A stretch of DNA of 51,108 nucleotides, from the NCBI RefSeq assembly GCF_900659615.1, contig NZ_CAACUY010000048.1:1-51108 (forward strand), read 5' to 3'. This stretch comes from Actinomadura fibrosa (GTDB lineage Bacteria > Actinomycetota > Actinomycetes > Streptosporangiales > Streptosporangiaceae). The notes beneath the pieces are model-generated. The model did no database searches and was not told the origin of the DNA. It saw nothing but the letters and a program-made list of their open reading frames with translations. Positions within the stretch are counted from its first letter, which is position 1. Every line of letters begins with the position of its first letter. Below are positions 1 through 6,984 of this stretch, one piece after another. A program made the translations under genes and the position numbers.

Positions 1-1808
1 AGGACCCAGCCGCGCGGCCCGTACGCGCCGCCCGCGAGCCGCTGCGCGCCCGGTTCCTCGCCGGTGCCGGTCGCGCGGGTCCAGGACGCGCCGTCGCGGG
101 TGCGCCACACGGCGGCCTCGCCGCCGACGCTGCCGAGGGCGAGCACCGTCCCGCCGCCGGACACGAGGCGGGTCACCGTGCGGTCCGGCGCGACCGCTCC
201 GGGCACGGCGAGCAGGTCCACGTCACCGCGCCGGGCGCCCGGCGCGGCCAGGTAGCCGCCCGTGTCCTGCCTTCCCGCGACGAGCACGCCGTCGGGGAGG
301 GGCGCCGCGGCCTCCGCCGTGCGCCCGCCTCCGCCGTCGAGCCGTTCCACCTCCTGCCAGCCGACGCCGTCCGCGCTGCGCTGGACGCCGAGCCGCCCGT
401 CGGTGAGCGGGACCAGCGCCGCCAGGCCCGCCTCCGAGCCGCCGAGCGCCGCCAGGCGGGCGTAGTCGCGCCCGCCGATCACCCCGGCCCGCGACCAGGC
501 CGCCCCGTCCGCCGACCAGGTGACCACCGCCCCGAGCGAGCCGCCGGGACGGCCCTCCCGCGCCGCGAAGAAACCGCCCGGCCCGGACGCCAACGCCACG
601 ACCGGGCCCTTCGACCCGTCGCTCTGCGGGACCTGCGCGCGGGCCCACGCGCCCCCGCCGCCGGACGACCGCCAGACGTCGCCCCTCTCGTCCAGCGCGA
701 CCAGGACCTCACCGCTCGCGGCCAGCCGTACGGGGCGCGCCGGAACGAACGCCGCGGTCCGCCTCCAGGCGGCGCCGTTCGCGGAGGTCCACAGCAGGGA
801 CCGCCCGTCCCGCGCCGTTCCCGCGGCGGCGAACCCGGTGGCCGTCGCGGTCACGGCCGCGACCCGGTCACCGCCGTCGAACGCCGCCTCGTCGCGCGGC
901 CGGCGCGTCCAGTTCCGCCCGTCGGGACTCGTCCACACGGCCGTCCCGGCGGGACCGTCGCCGAGCGCCGTCCACCCGTGGCCGCCCGCCGCGACGACGC
1001 GGGGCACGTCGGCCGAGGGATCGTCGCCTCCCCGCACCTGGGCGGTGGCCCACGTCCGGCCTCCGTCGGACGACGCGAGGATCTGCCCGCGCGGCCGGTC
1101 GATCGTCTCGCTCCCGACCGCCACCGCCGTCGGGCCGCGCACCGCGACGCCGGTGAGGTCCTGCGGGTGGCCGTCGTAGAGCGCGGGCCGCGCGGCGAAG
1201 ATCCCGTCCGCGGGACGTGCCGGCGCTCCGCCCGCGGTGTCGTCGTCGCTGCCCGCGTACACCACGGCACCGGAGACGAGGACGGAGACGGCCAGCAGGA
1301 GCAGTCCGGACCTCCGTCCCGGGACGGTCGCCCGCGGTGCCTTGGGAGGCGTCGGTTCGGCGCGCGGGCGGTCGAAGGTGACGCTGGTCGTCCGGCGGCG
1401 CCCGGACCATCCCCGCCTTCCCCGCGCCGCGCCGGCCGGACGCAGCCAGGGCTCGTCCCGCCGGGGGATCTCCTTCGGCAGGTCCGGGGGGAGGACCGAG
1501 GCCGGCCCTGGCGCGACGAATCCCCGCCCTGGCAGGAAGGTGCCGGCCTGGTGCCCGTCCGGCGGCGTCGGCTCGTCCAGGGGGTTCGCGTCGGGGCGCG
1601 TGGGCGGCTCAAGCGGCGCGGGCGGGACGGGCGCAGGTGCGGTGGACGCCGCGGGCGGTACCGGCGGCGGTACGGGCGGCGTGGGCGGCTCCGCGGGAGG
1701 CGGGGCGGTGCGCCAGCTCGCGACGAGCTTGTCGTCGTCCGTTCCGTCGGAGGACGGGCGCGACGGAGGGTCGTGCCCCTGGTCTCGATGCGGTTCGGCC
1801 GTGCTCAC
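1..1808 (-). CDS. Membrane-anchored BNR/sialidase-repeat-like protein (C-terminus beyond window)
   Basis: Open frame on the minus strand from a GTG at 1808 to the window edge, so at least 602 residues with the C-terminus missing. GGGGGCGAG precedes the GTG. The first ~160 residues are Pro/Ala-rich and probably cytoplasmic. One hydrophobic segment at about residues 165-185 (SGLLLLAVSVLVSGAVVYAG) is a likely membrane anchor. The remainder is extracellular in this model and carries repeated Asp-box-like motifs (SSDGGRTW, SPDGRNW, SADGAAW), typical of BNR/sialidase-like beta-propellers. No catalytic sialidase residues could be assigned, so the function is unknown; it may be a binding or scaffold protein. 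Antisense frames here are Arg-rich shadows. Confidence 0.7.
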   Translation of the reverse strand, partial: MSTAEPHRDQGHDPPSRPSSDGTDDDKLVASWRTAPPPAEPPTPPVPPPVPPAASTAPAPVPPAPLEPPTRPDANPLDEPTPPDGHQAGTFLPGRGFVAPGPASVLPPDLPKEIPRRDEPWLRPAGAARGRRGWSGRRRTTSVTFDRPRAEPTPPKAPRATVPGRRSGLLLLAVSVLVSGAVVYAGSDDDTAGGAPARPADGIFAARPALYDGHPQDLTGVAVRGPTAVAVGSETIDRPRGQILASSDGGRTWATAQVRGGDDPSADVPRVVAAGGHGWTALGDGPAGTAVWTSPDGRNWTRRPRDEAAFDGGDRVAAVTATATGFAAAGTARDGRSLLWTSANGAAWRRTAAFVPARPVRLAASGEVLVALDERGDVWRSSGGGGAWARAQVPQSDGSKGPVVALASGPGGFFAAREGRPGGSLGAVVTWSADGAAWSRAGVIGGRDYARLAALGGSEAGLAALVPLTDGRLGVQRSADGVGWQEVERLDGGGGRTAEAAAPLPDGVLVAGRQDTGGYLAAPGARRGDVDLLAVPGAVAPDRTVTRLVSGGGTVLALGSVGGEAAVWRTRDGASWTRATGTGEEPGAQRLAGGAYGPRGWV

Positions 1809-1985
1809 CCTCGCCCCCTGTACGGCAGCGCAGGGGCGAATTCTATGAAATGGGTGTGATGCGAAGGAAGCGTGCCGGACCGGTTCCCGGGGACGGAAAC
1901 CGCCTTAATGACAGACCATGATCCATGGGGTCAGGTGCCGGGGCTCCCCGTTCCCGGCCGGCCGCGCCGGGCCGGGGTAGCACCC

Positions 1986-2363
1986 TCAGGCCAGCGCGGC
2001 GTGGACCCGTCCGACGTGCTGGGCGGCCTGGAGGCAGGCGACGCGGTCGGCCGGGTCGGCGCTCCGCGAGGTGGCCGTGACGAGGGCCTGGGAGAGCAGC
2101 AGCGTGAAGCGCGACAGCGTGTCGGCCAGGTGGCGGCCGGCGTCGCCGGTGGACGGACGCAGGGCGGGGGCCCCGGCGAGCGCCCACCAGGCGTCGCTGG
2201 CCTCCTCGACGGCGGCGCGGTAGGCGAGGCCGTCGCCGCTCTCCGCGAGCGCGGTCGCGGCCCTTTCGAGGAGTTCGAGGCCGTCGAAGGTGGCGGCGAG
2301 GAGTTCGCGCAGCCCGTCGGCCGAGCGGATCCGCCCGCTGGCGTAGGCGAAGTGGTCGTCCAT
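1986..2363 (-). CDS. Hypothetical small helical protein
   Basis: 125 residues; the ATG at 2363 is preceded by AGAGGAA at good spacing. The sequence is rich in Ala, Leu, Arg and Asp and looks all-alpha, with no signal peptide or membrane segment. I do not recognise a family. It stands alone between the BNR-like protein and the glycosidase-like gene, with about 135 bp on its downstream-gene side (2364-2498) that contain no other ORF. Third-codon positions are strongly G/C, which supports real coding. Confidence 0.6.
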   Translation of the reverse strand: MDDHFAYASGRIRSADGLRELLAATFDGLELLERAATALAESGDGLAYRAAVEEASDAWWALAGAPALRPSTGDAGRHLADTLSRFTLLLSQALVTATSRSADPADRVACLQAAQHVGRVHAALA

Positions 2364-2498
2364 GAGGTTCCTCTTTCTGAAAGCAACCGCGATGGATTCG
2401 GACCACTAAAGATGCCGGGGCCGCGCTCTCTCGTCAATCATTGTTGTCGCGTGTCGGGAGTGTCGCTGGAAGTTGAGTGATCGCCACCGGGCGCCCGC

Positions 2499-3626
2499 TC
2501 AGCGCGGTGCGGCGGCGAAGCGCCGCGCCAGCGTGCGGAAGGACTCCTTCGGTTCCCAGTGGCCCGTGGTCCGGTACGCGAGGGCGGGGTCCGAGGACAC
2601 CTTCACCAGCGAGAAGCCCGCCATGTCGAGGTCGTGCTCCGGCTCGGGGGAGTACGGGGAATCGGGCTCGATGAAGTCGTAGACGAACGCGCCGTGCACG
2701 CCCTCCGCCTCGTAGATGTCGAGAAGCTCGGCGATGTAGCGGGCCTGCCCGGCCTCGTCCCGGACGTATCCCGCCGGGACGACGGGCGGGTCCTGCGTCC
2801 AGTCGACGATGTCGAATCCGTCGCCGCCCCGCTCGCCGGCGCCCCGGTAGGTGCAGCAGCCGAACTCGGTGATCACGACCGGCTTGCCGAAGCGGTGCAG
2901 GGCCCGCACGTCCCGGGCGTAGGTCGCCTTGTTCGACGCGTCGCGGTAGAGGTCCACGCCGACCGCGTCGAAGCCGCGCCACGCGACGGACTCCCAGACG
3001 CCAGACGTGTAGGTGAGCCGCCCTCCGAAAAGCGGCCGGACGGTTCGCAGTGCCCGAGCCAGGAACGCGTTCAGCCGCTCGTTGTAGCCCGCTCCGGCCG
3101 GGGTGCCGAGGTTGGCCGCCCGCTCCCGCCAGTCCTTGCCCGGGACGAGGCCGTCCATGAAGATCGTCAGCTCGCAGCCCACCGAGATCCCGATCCCCGG
3201 GTGCCGCCGCCGCAGCCGCTCGGCGGCCCGCGCCACGGACGCCAGGAACCGCAGCGTCGCCCGCGCGTCCCGGTCGAAGTGGCGGGCCTCGATCCACACG
3301 TAGAGGCCCTCGGCGGCCGCGGTCTCCGCCGCGAACACGAGCCGCCGCAGGTCGGACCCGAGCAGGATGAGCGCGTTGCAGTGCAGGTCGCGCCGGATCG
3401 CCCTGATCTCCCGGCGCACGTACGCGTGCCTCCACACCTCGCGCTCGGTGTCGTAGTTGACGCCGCGCTGGGCGAGCGGGCCGCCCCGGCCCGCGCGCGT
3501 CGCCGCCATGGCCTGGACGGGACCGCCGTACCAGAGATCCCGGCTCCGTCCGGCGCCGATGACGGCGGTCGCCGCCGCGGCGCCGGCGAGCAGGGTCCGC
3601 CGGTTGACCGGGATATGGCGCTTCAT
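2499..3626 (-). CDS. Tat-exported glycoside-hydrolase-like (beta/alpha)8 protein
   Basis: 375 residues from the ATG at 3626. The N-terminus MKRHIPVNRRTLLAGAAAA is a twin-arginine signal peptide, so the protein is probably exported folded. The body resembles a clan GH-A TIM barrel: GCELT and VITEFG place glutamates where the acid/base and nucleophile sit on strands 4 and 7. WGFD/VGVDLYRDAS-like strands and a C-terminal IEPDSPYSP segment follow. Actinobacterial relatives are often annotated 'abortive phage infection protein' (from memory), a label with no support in this sequence. An in-frame upstream extension through the NUDIX region is not real because the Tat signal marks the start. Confidence 0.7.
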   Translation of the reverse strand: MKRHIPVNRRTLLAGAAAATAVIGAGRSRDLWYGGPVQAMAATRAGRGGPLAQRGVNYDTEREVWRHAYVRREIRAIRRDLHCNALILLGSDLRRLVFAAETAAAEGLYVWIEARHFDRDARATLRFLASVARAAERLRRRHPGIGISVGCELTIFMDGLVPGKDWRERAANLGTPAGAGYNERLNAFLARALRTVRPLFGGRLTYTSGVWESVAWRGFDAVGVDLYRDASNKATYARDVRALHRFGKPVVITEFGCCTYRGAGERGGDGFDIVDWTQDPPVVPAGYVRDEAGQARYIAELLDIYEAEGVHGAFVYDFIEPDSPYSPEPEHDLDMAGFSLVKVSSDPALAYRTTGHWEPKESFRTLARRFAAAPR

Positions 3627-3713
3627 GTCGACTCCTCGCTGATCGGGCCGCCCGAGCACGAGTCTCGCGAGGACGTCCCGCCGCGGGCATCGGCCACCGG
3701 CCCATGCGGCGGT

Positions 3714-3757
3714 GACCAAAGTCGCCCGGACAGCCCGCCGTGTCGCGACCAAAGTCG
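3714..3757. repeat. Two 11-bp direct repeats GACCAAAGTCG, 33 bp apart
   Basis: GACCAAAGTCG occurs at 3714-3724 and 3747-3757. The 33-bp period is about three helical turns, which would put both copies on one DNA face. They lie 88-131 bp upstream of the Tat glycosidase-like start at 3626, so they could be a regulator binding site. This is inference only. Confidence 0.4.
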
Positions 3758-3804
3758 GTGACCGGTCCGCCGCTCTCACGATCAACGGACGAGCATGCGA
3801 CACA

Positions 3805-3881
3805 TCCGCTGTCGGGTGATTCGGCCGCCCACGTCCGCTGTCGGGCGATCCGGTCGTCGCGTCTGGCGTCTGGCGTCTGGC
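3805..3881. repeat. Short direct repeats downstream of the NUDIX gene
   Basis: A 20-bp imperfect direct repeat beginning TCCGCTGTCGGG lies at 3805-3824 and 3834-3853 (2 differences), followed by three tandem copies of the heptamer GTCTGGC at 3861-3881 that end at the NUDIX stop codon. The 3627-3882 interval has no gene. The repeats could be replication-slippage products or part of a transcript end; there is no hairpin typical of a terminator. Confidence 0.45.
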
Positions 3882-3882
3882 G

Positions 3883-4287
3883 TCAGGGCAGCAGGCCGTG
3901 CTCGCCGGCGAGGTCGAGGGCGGCCTGGGCGGCGGGGGCGAGGAGGTGCCGCTCGCCCGGGCCGACGTACCGGTACTCGTCGACCTCCCCGGCCGCCGCC
4001 ATGGCGCCCCGGTAGCCCGCGGTGAAGCACGCCATCCGCACGTGCGCGAAGTCGGGCTGGTCGTGCGCGGGCGCGCGGACCACGCCGAGCTCGCGGAACG
4101 ACCGCTCGTCCAGCTCCAGGTCCAGTTCCTCGCGGACCTCCCGCGACAGCGCCGACCAGTCGCTCTCGCCCGGCTCGCGCTTGCCGCCCGGCAGGTACAG
4201 CAGGTCGCGGCCTCGCGAGCGGACGGCCAGCATCCGCCCTCCGGACACCTGCACCCAGGCGACGACGTCGAGATCCACCGGCTCCAT
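3883..4287 (-). CDS. NUDIX hydrolase
   Basis: 134 residues from the ATG at 4287; a start at 4323 would run into the upstream gene. The NUDIX box is complete: GGKREPGES, then seven residues, then REVREELDLEL, matching GX5EX7REUXEEXGU with the metal-binding REVREE core. Family members hydrolyse nucleoside diphosphates linked to another moiety (oxidised nucleotides, ADP-ribose, coenzymes); the substrate cannot be read from the sequence. It follows the SAM-hydrolase gene by 4 bp (stop 4292, start 4287), so the two are very likely cotranscribed. Confidence 0.85.
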   Translation of the reverse strand: MEPVDLDVVAWVQVSGGRMLAVRSRGRDLLYLPGGKREPGESDWSALSREVREELDLELDERSFRELGVVRAPAHDQPDFAHVRMACFTAGYRGAMAAAGEVDEYRYVGPGERHLLAPAAQAALDLAGEHGLLP

Positions 4288-4291
4288 GTGA

Positions 4292-5140
4292 TCAGTCTGC
4301 CAGCCCGGCGGCGCCGTCCCCATCGGGTTTCCCGTCCACCCGCAGGGTCACGGTGTCGCCCGCCCGGAGCTCGGTCCGCTCCGCGGCGGAGCCCTGGTTC
4401 ACGGCCAGCCCGAGCTGCCCGGACGAGTCGACCCACAGCAGCGGCTCGCCCGGGGTGACGCTGCCGTACGTCTCCTCGAACGTGGCGCGAAGCGTCCCGC
4501 CCGGGTGAGTGACGCGCAGTGCGGTGCCGTACTCCAGCGGGCCGAGGGCGGCGGCGAGGTCGTCCGGGCGGGCGTGCAGGATCAGGCTGCCGAACCGGTC
4601 GACGTACAGGGCGGCGGCGGTCAGCGCGCCGCCCCGGACGACCGGCGCCGGGACGTCCAGCGGCAGCAGGTCGCCCGCGGGCGGGCCGAGCCGGGCGATG
4701 TCCACGCCGCGCGCGAGGTGGGCGGCGGCGGGAGAGAAGATGTCGCGCCCGTGGAAGCTCGTGGACACCTCGGGCAGGCGGAACTCGGGTTCTTCAAGGC
4801 AGTGCGCCCGGACGACGCCGCCCAGCGCCTCCGCGGCCGGGACGAGCAGGCCGTTGTCGGGGCCCACGAGCACGTCGCCGCGCCCGGTCTCCACCGCGAC
4901 GGGACGGCGGGGCGTCCCGACACCCGGGTCCACGATGCCGACGTGCACGCCGACCGGCAGGTACGGCAGCGCCTGGCGCAGCAGCATCGCCCCTTCGGCG
5001 ATGGCGTAGGGCGTCACCTCGTCGCTGAGGACGAGGACGGTGGCCTGGGGCGCGATCCGGTGGACGACCCCGGCGCAGATGGCCGTGTAGGCGGCGCCGA
5101 AGTCGGTGGCGAGGCTGACGAACGGGCGGTCATCGGGCAC
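4292..5140 (-). CDS. SAM hydroxide adenosyltransferase (DUF62, chlorinase/fluorinase superfamily)
   Basis: 282 residues, usual length for the family. The N-terminal SLATDFG, central DPGVGTPRRPV, VGPDNGLL and SFHGRDIFSPAAAHLA motifs identify the SAM-dependent halogenase/hydrolase fold. The fluorinase and chlorinase halide-specific loop is not apparent, and most bacterial members use water or hydroxide to split S-adenosylmethionine into adenosine and methionine. An N-terminal alpha/beta domain (about 1-170) is followed by a C-terminal beta-barrel (about 180-282). It heads a two-gene unit with the NUDIX hydrolase. The 20-bp tandem repeat array begins 55 bp upstream of its start. Confidence 0.85.
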   Translation of the reverse strand: MPDDRPFVSLATDFGAAYTAICAGVVHRIAPQATVLVLSDEVTPYAIAEGAMLLRQALPYLPVGVHVGIVDPGVGTPRRPVAVETGRGDVLVGPDNGLLVPAAEALGGVVRAHCLEEPEFRLPEVSTSFHGRDIFSPAAAHLARGVDIARLGPPAGDLLPLDVPAPVVRGGALTAAALYVDRFGSLILHARPDDLAAALGPLEYGTALRVTHPGGTLRATFEETYGSVTPGEPLLWVDSSGQLGLAVNQGSAAERTELRAGDTVTLRVDGKPDGDGAAGLAD

Positions 5141-5195
5141 ATCAGAACACTACGACCGTCTCAGCGGTGCCGGGACGGCGGTTCCCCGCACCCAA

Positions 5196-5355
5196 GCGGC
5201 CCGCCGGAAGGCGGAGCGGCCCGCCGGAAGGCGGCACGGCCTGCCGGGAGGCGGAGCGGCCTGCCGGAAGGCGGAGCGGCCTGCCGTGAGGCGGAGCGGC
5301 CTGCCGGAAGGCGGAGCGGCCTGCTGGGAGGCGGAGCGGCCTGCCGTGAGGCGGC
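5196..5355. repeat. Array of eight 20-bp tandem repeats
   Basis: Eight contiguous 20-bp units with consensus GCGGCCTGCCGGAAGGCGGA, at 5196, 5216, 5236, 5256, 5276, 5296, 5316 and 5336. Units differ at one to four positions (GGAAG, GGGAG or GTGAG; CCTGCC or CCCGCC). Each unit contains a small dyad GCCT...AGGC. The array sits between the DUF202 stop (5393) and the SAM-hydrolase start (5140). All frames stay open through it because the unit lacks stop codons, which creates spurious ORFs on both strands. There are no spacers, so it is not CRISPR. Confidence 0.9.
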
Positions 5356-5392
5356 GCGGGGGCTCCCCACCACACCGCGCGGGGCGGAAGCG

Positions 5393-5695
5393 TCAGATGA
5401 ACAGGATGCCCACCAGGCCCAGCAGCATCGTCAGCGCGGTCGCCAGCAGGATGGACACCGGGTCGGCGACCGTGTGGCCCGCGCGGAGCCGCCGCCGGCG
5501 CGTCCGGAAGCCGGCGCGGGCACGGCGCAGCTGGAGGGCGGCGCCACCGCAGACGACCGCCGCGGCCGCGGCGGCGCCCGGCTCGGACGGGGCGAGCCGC
5601 ACGCACAGCAGGCCGGTGGCGATCAGCGCGAGCGTGGTGCGGGACCAGGCGAGCGCCGTCCGCTCCGGCTGGGCGCCGCGGTCCCAGAGCCTCAC
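5393..5695 (-). CDS. DUF202 family small membrane protein (second of pair)
   Basis: 100 residues from the GTG at 5695, which overlaps the stop of the preceding gene as GTGA (5692-5695), implying translational coupling. The N-terminal ERTALAWSRTTLALIATGLL is the conserved DUF202 signature. Three hydrophobic segments are predicted: the signature helix, an Ala-rich helix near residues 35-50, and a C-terminal helix ending in LLGLVGILFI. An Arg-rich loop (RARAGFRTRRRRLR) lies between helices 2 and 3. DUF202 proteins often occur as tandem pairs; their function is not established. Confidence 0.8.
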   Translation of the reverse strand: MRLWDRGAQPERTALAWSRTTLALIATGLLCVRLAPSEPGAAAAAAVVCGGAALQLRRARAGFRTRRRRLRAGHTVADPVSILLATALTMLLGLVGILFI

Positions 5696-6081
5696 CGGGT
5701 GGCCAGCAGCGCGACCAGCAGGACGACCGCGGCGGCCGCCAGCCCGTACGACATGATCGGCGCGAGTGCCGGCGGCGGCAGCGTCTCGGCGCGCCGCAGC
5801 GCCCGCTCGGTGCGCAGCCAGCGGCGGAACGCCAGCGCCGCGACCAGCGCCCCGGTCCCCGAGAAGCCGATCGCGAGCCCCTGCCGCAGCGGCGCGCCGA
5901 CCAGCTCGCCGCTGAGCGCGACGCCGATGCCGCCGGCGATCAGGGCCAGCGCCGTCCGGATCCAGGCGAGGAACGTGCGCTCGTTGGCCAGGGTGAAGCG
6001 CGGGTCGGGATCGCTGCCCTCGGCCAGCAGGCGGTCGGTCCACCTGCCGCCCGGGGGGTCCGGGGGTCGTGTCGCCGTCAT
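5692..6081 (-). CDS. YidH-like DUF202 membrane protein (first of pair)
   Basis: 129 residues from the ATG at 6081. The frame stays open upstream to 6189 (a TTG), but that extension has no ribosome binding site and precedes the family motif by 75 residues. The signature RFTLANERTFLAWIRTALAL is followed by two further hydrophobic helices, the last at the C-terminus (LAAAAVVLLVALLATR). It is coupled to a second DUF202 protein through a 4-bp overlap. The two may form one membrane complex of unknown role. Confidence 0.8.
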   Translation of the reverse strand: MTATRPPDPPGGRWTDRLLAEGSDPDPRFTLANERTFLAWIRTALALIAGGIGVALSGELVGAPLRQGLAIGFSGTGALVAALAFRRWLRTERALRRAETLPPPALAPIMSYGLAAAAVVLLVALLATR

Positions 6082-6119
6082 CGGGAGGGGCCGCTCCGCA
6101 CTGCTCGGTACGCGCCGGC

Positions 6120-6139
6120 GAATGCCGGGCACGGCATTC
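6120..6139. promoter_or_regulatory. Palindrome GAATGCCG-N4-CGGCATTC upstream of the DUF202 pair
   Basis: Perfect 8-bp arms around GGCA, 39 bp upstream of the ATG at 6081. The size and position suit a dimeric repressor site, but no cognate regulator is identified. The next gene upstream encodes a MerR protein that has a different palindrome of its own. Confidence 0.45.
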
Positions 6140-6237
6140 ATGTTAAGCGATTCAGTCGCGGGCCCGATATCGGAGGAAAGGGAGGTCAATTCCCATTCAA
6201 ATGACCGGGATTGACGGCAACATGCCTGGTGGCGGCG

Positions 6238-6867
6238 TCAGCCGGTGCCGAAGCGGCGCGCCGACGCGTCCTCCTGGGCGAGGCGGTGAAGGGCCGTCAG
6301 CACCTGTTCGTAAAGGACCGTGGAGACGAGCAGGGAATGGACCGTCCGGGCGCGGGAGGCCCCGTCGGTGACCCGGCCGATCTCGTGCTCGGCCACCTCC
6401 CGCGCCGCGCGCACGTAGGGCCGCAGGTCCGTCAGCGTGATCGGGAAGCCGAGGCGGCGCAGCGCCACGAAGGTGTGCGCGAGCAGGTCGCGGGCGGGCG
6501 CCCGCTCCGTCACGTTCCAGCCGAGCTCGCGGACGAGGGCGTCGACGTCCTCGCGGGCGGCGCGCCAGTTCGGGTCCTGCGGGGCGGCGACGTGCGGGCC
6601 GATCGCGTACTGCGTGGTGCCGAACAGCTCGTGCAGGCTGACGGTGTCGTCCTCGATCGCGGTGATGATCTGCTGGATCGCCGCCACCGGCAGGTCGCCG
6701 ACCTCGCGCAGCGCGCTGATCAGGCGGAGCCGCTCCAGGTGCCGCCGGTCGTACTCCGAACGCGTCGCGCTCACCGCCGAGCCCCGCGGGAGGAGGCCCT
6801 CCCGGATGTAGAACTTGATCGTCTGCACCGTCAGGCCGCTGCGATCGCTGAGCTCGGAGATCTGCAC
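6238..6867 (-). CDS. MerR family transcriptional regulator
   Basis: 209 residues from the GTG at 6867, chosen because AAGGGGGT lies just upstream and MerR proteins begin directly with the helix-turn-helix. The N-terminus (QISELSDRSGLTVQTIKFYIREGLLP) is a classic MerR winged HTH; FYIREGLLP is characteristic. The dimerisation helix follows (RLRLISALREVGDLPVAAIQQII). The C-terminal ~120 residues are helical and lack the Cys pattern of metal sensors, so the ligand is unknown. A perfect 21-bp palindrome 47 bp upstream is the probable autoregulatory operator. The GH3 gene ends 118 bp upstream on the same strand. Confidence 0.85.
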   Translation of the reverse strand: MQISELSDRSGLTVQTIKFYIREGLLPRGSAVSATRSEYDRRHLERLRLISALREVGDLPVAAIQQIITAIEDDTVSLHELFGTTQYAIGPHVAAPQDPNWRAAREDVDALVRELGWNVTERAPARDLLAHTFVALRRLGFPITLTDLRPYVRAAREVAEHEIGRVTDGASRARTVHSLLVSTVLYEQVLTALHRLAQEDASARRFGTG

Positions 6868-6913
6868 CGCGCACCCCCTTGGCTTCTGCGCCCACGGTAG
6901 CCAGGGTGCTCGC

Positions 6914-6934
6914 TTGGATACCGGCACTATCCAA
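6914..6934. promoter_or_regulatory. Candidate MerR operator TTGGATA-N7-TATCCAA
   Basis: Perfect 7-bp arms with a 7-bp spacer, in the short leader directly upstream of the MerR start at 6867. MerR proteins bind dyads of about this size lying in or near the promoter spacer. The AT-rich core stands out against the surrounding GC-rich DNA. Confidence 0.6.
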
Positions 6935-6984
6935 AGGGGCGCGTGGAATGGGGGTAAATCTCACGACTGCGGGTGATGGCGGCC

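Noticed and set aside
2499..4436. Fusion of NUDIX and glycosidase-like proteins in one 645-residue frame
   Set aside because: The frame is open by chance; the Tat signal at 3626 and the true NUDIX frame (3883-4287) show separate genes.
5196..5355. CRISPR array
   Set aside because: Units are contiguous 20-mers with no unique spacers and no cas genes nearby.
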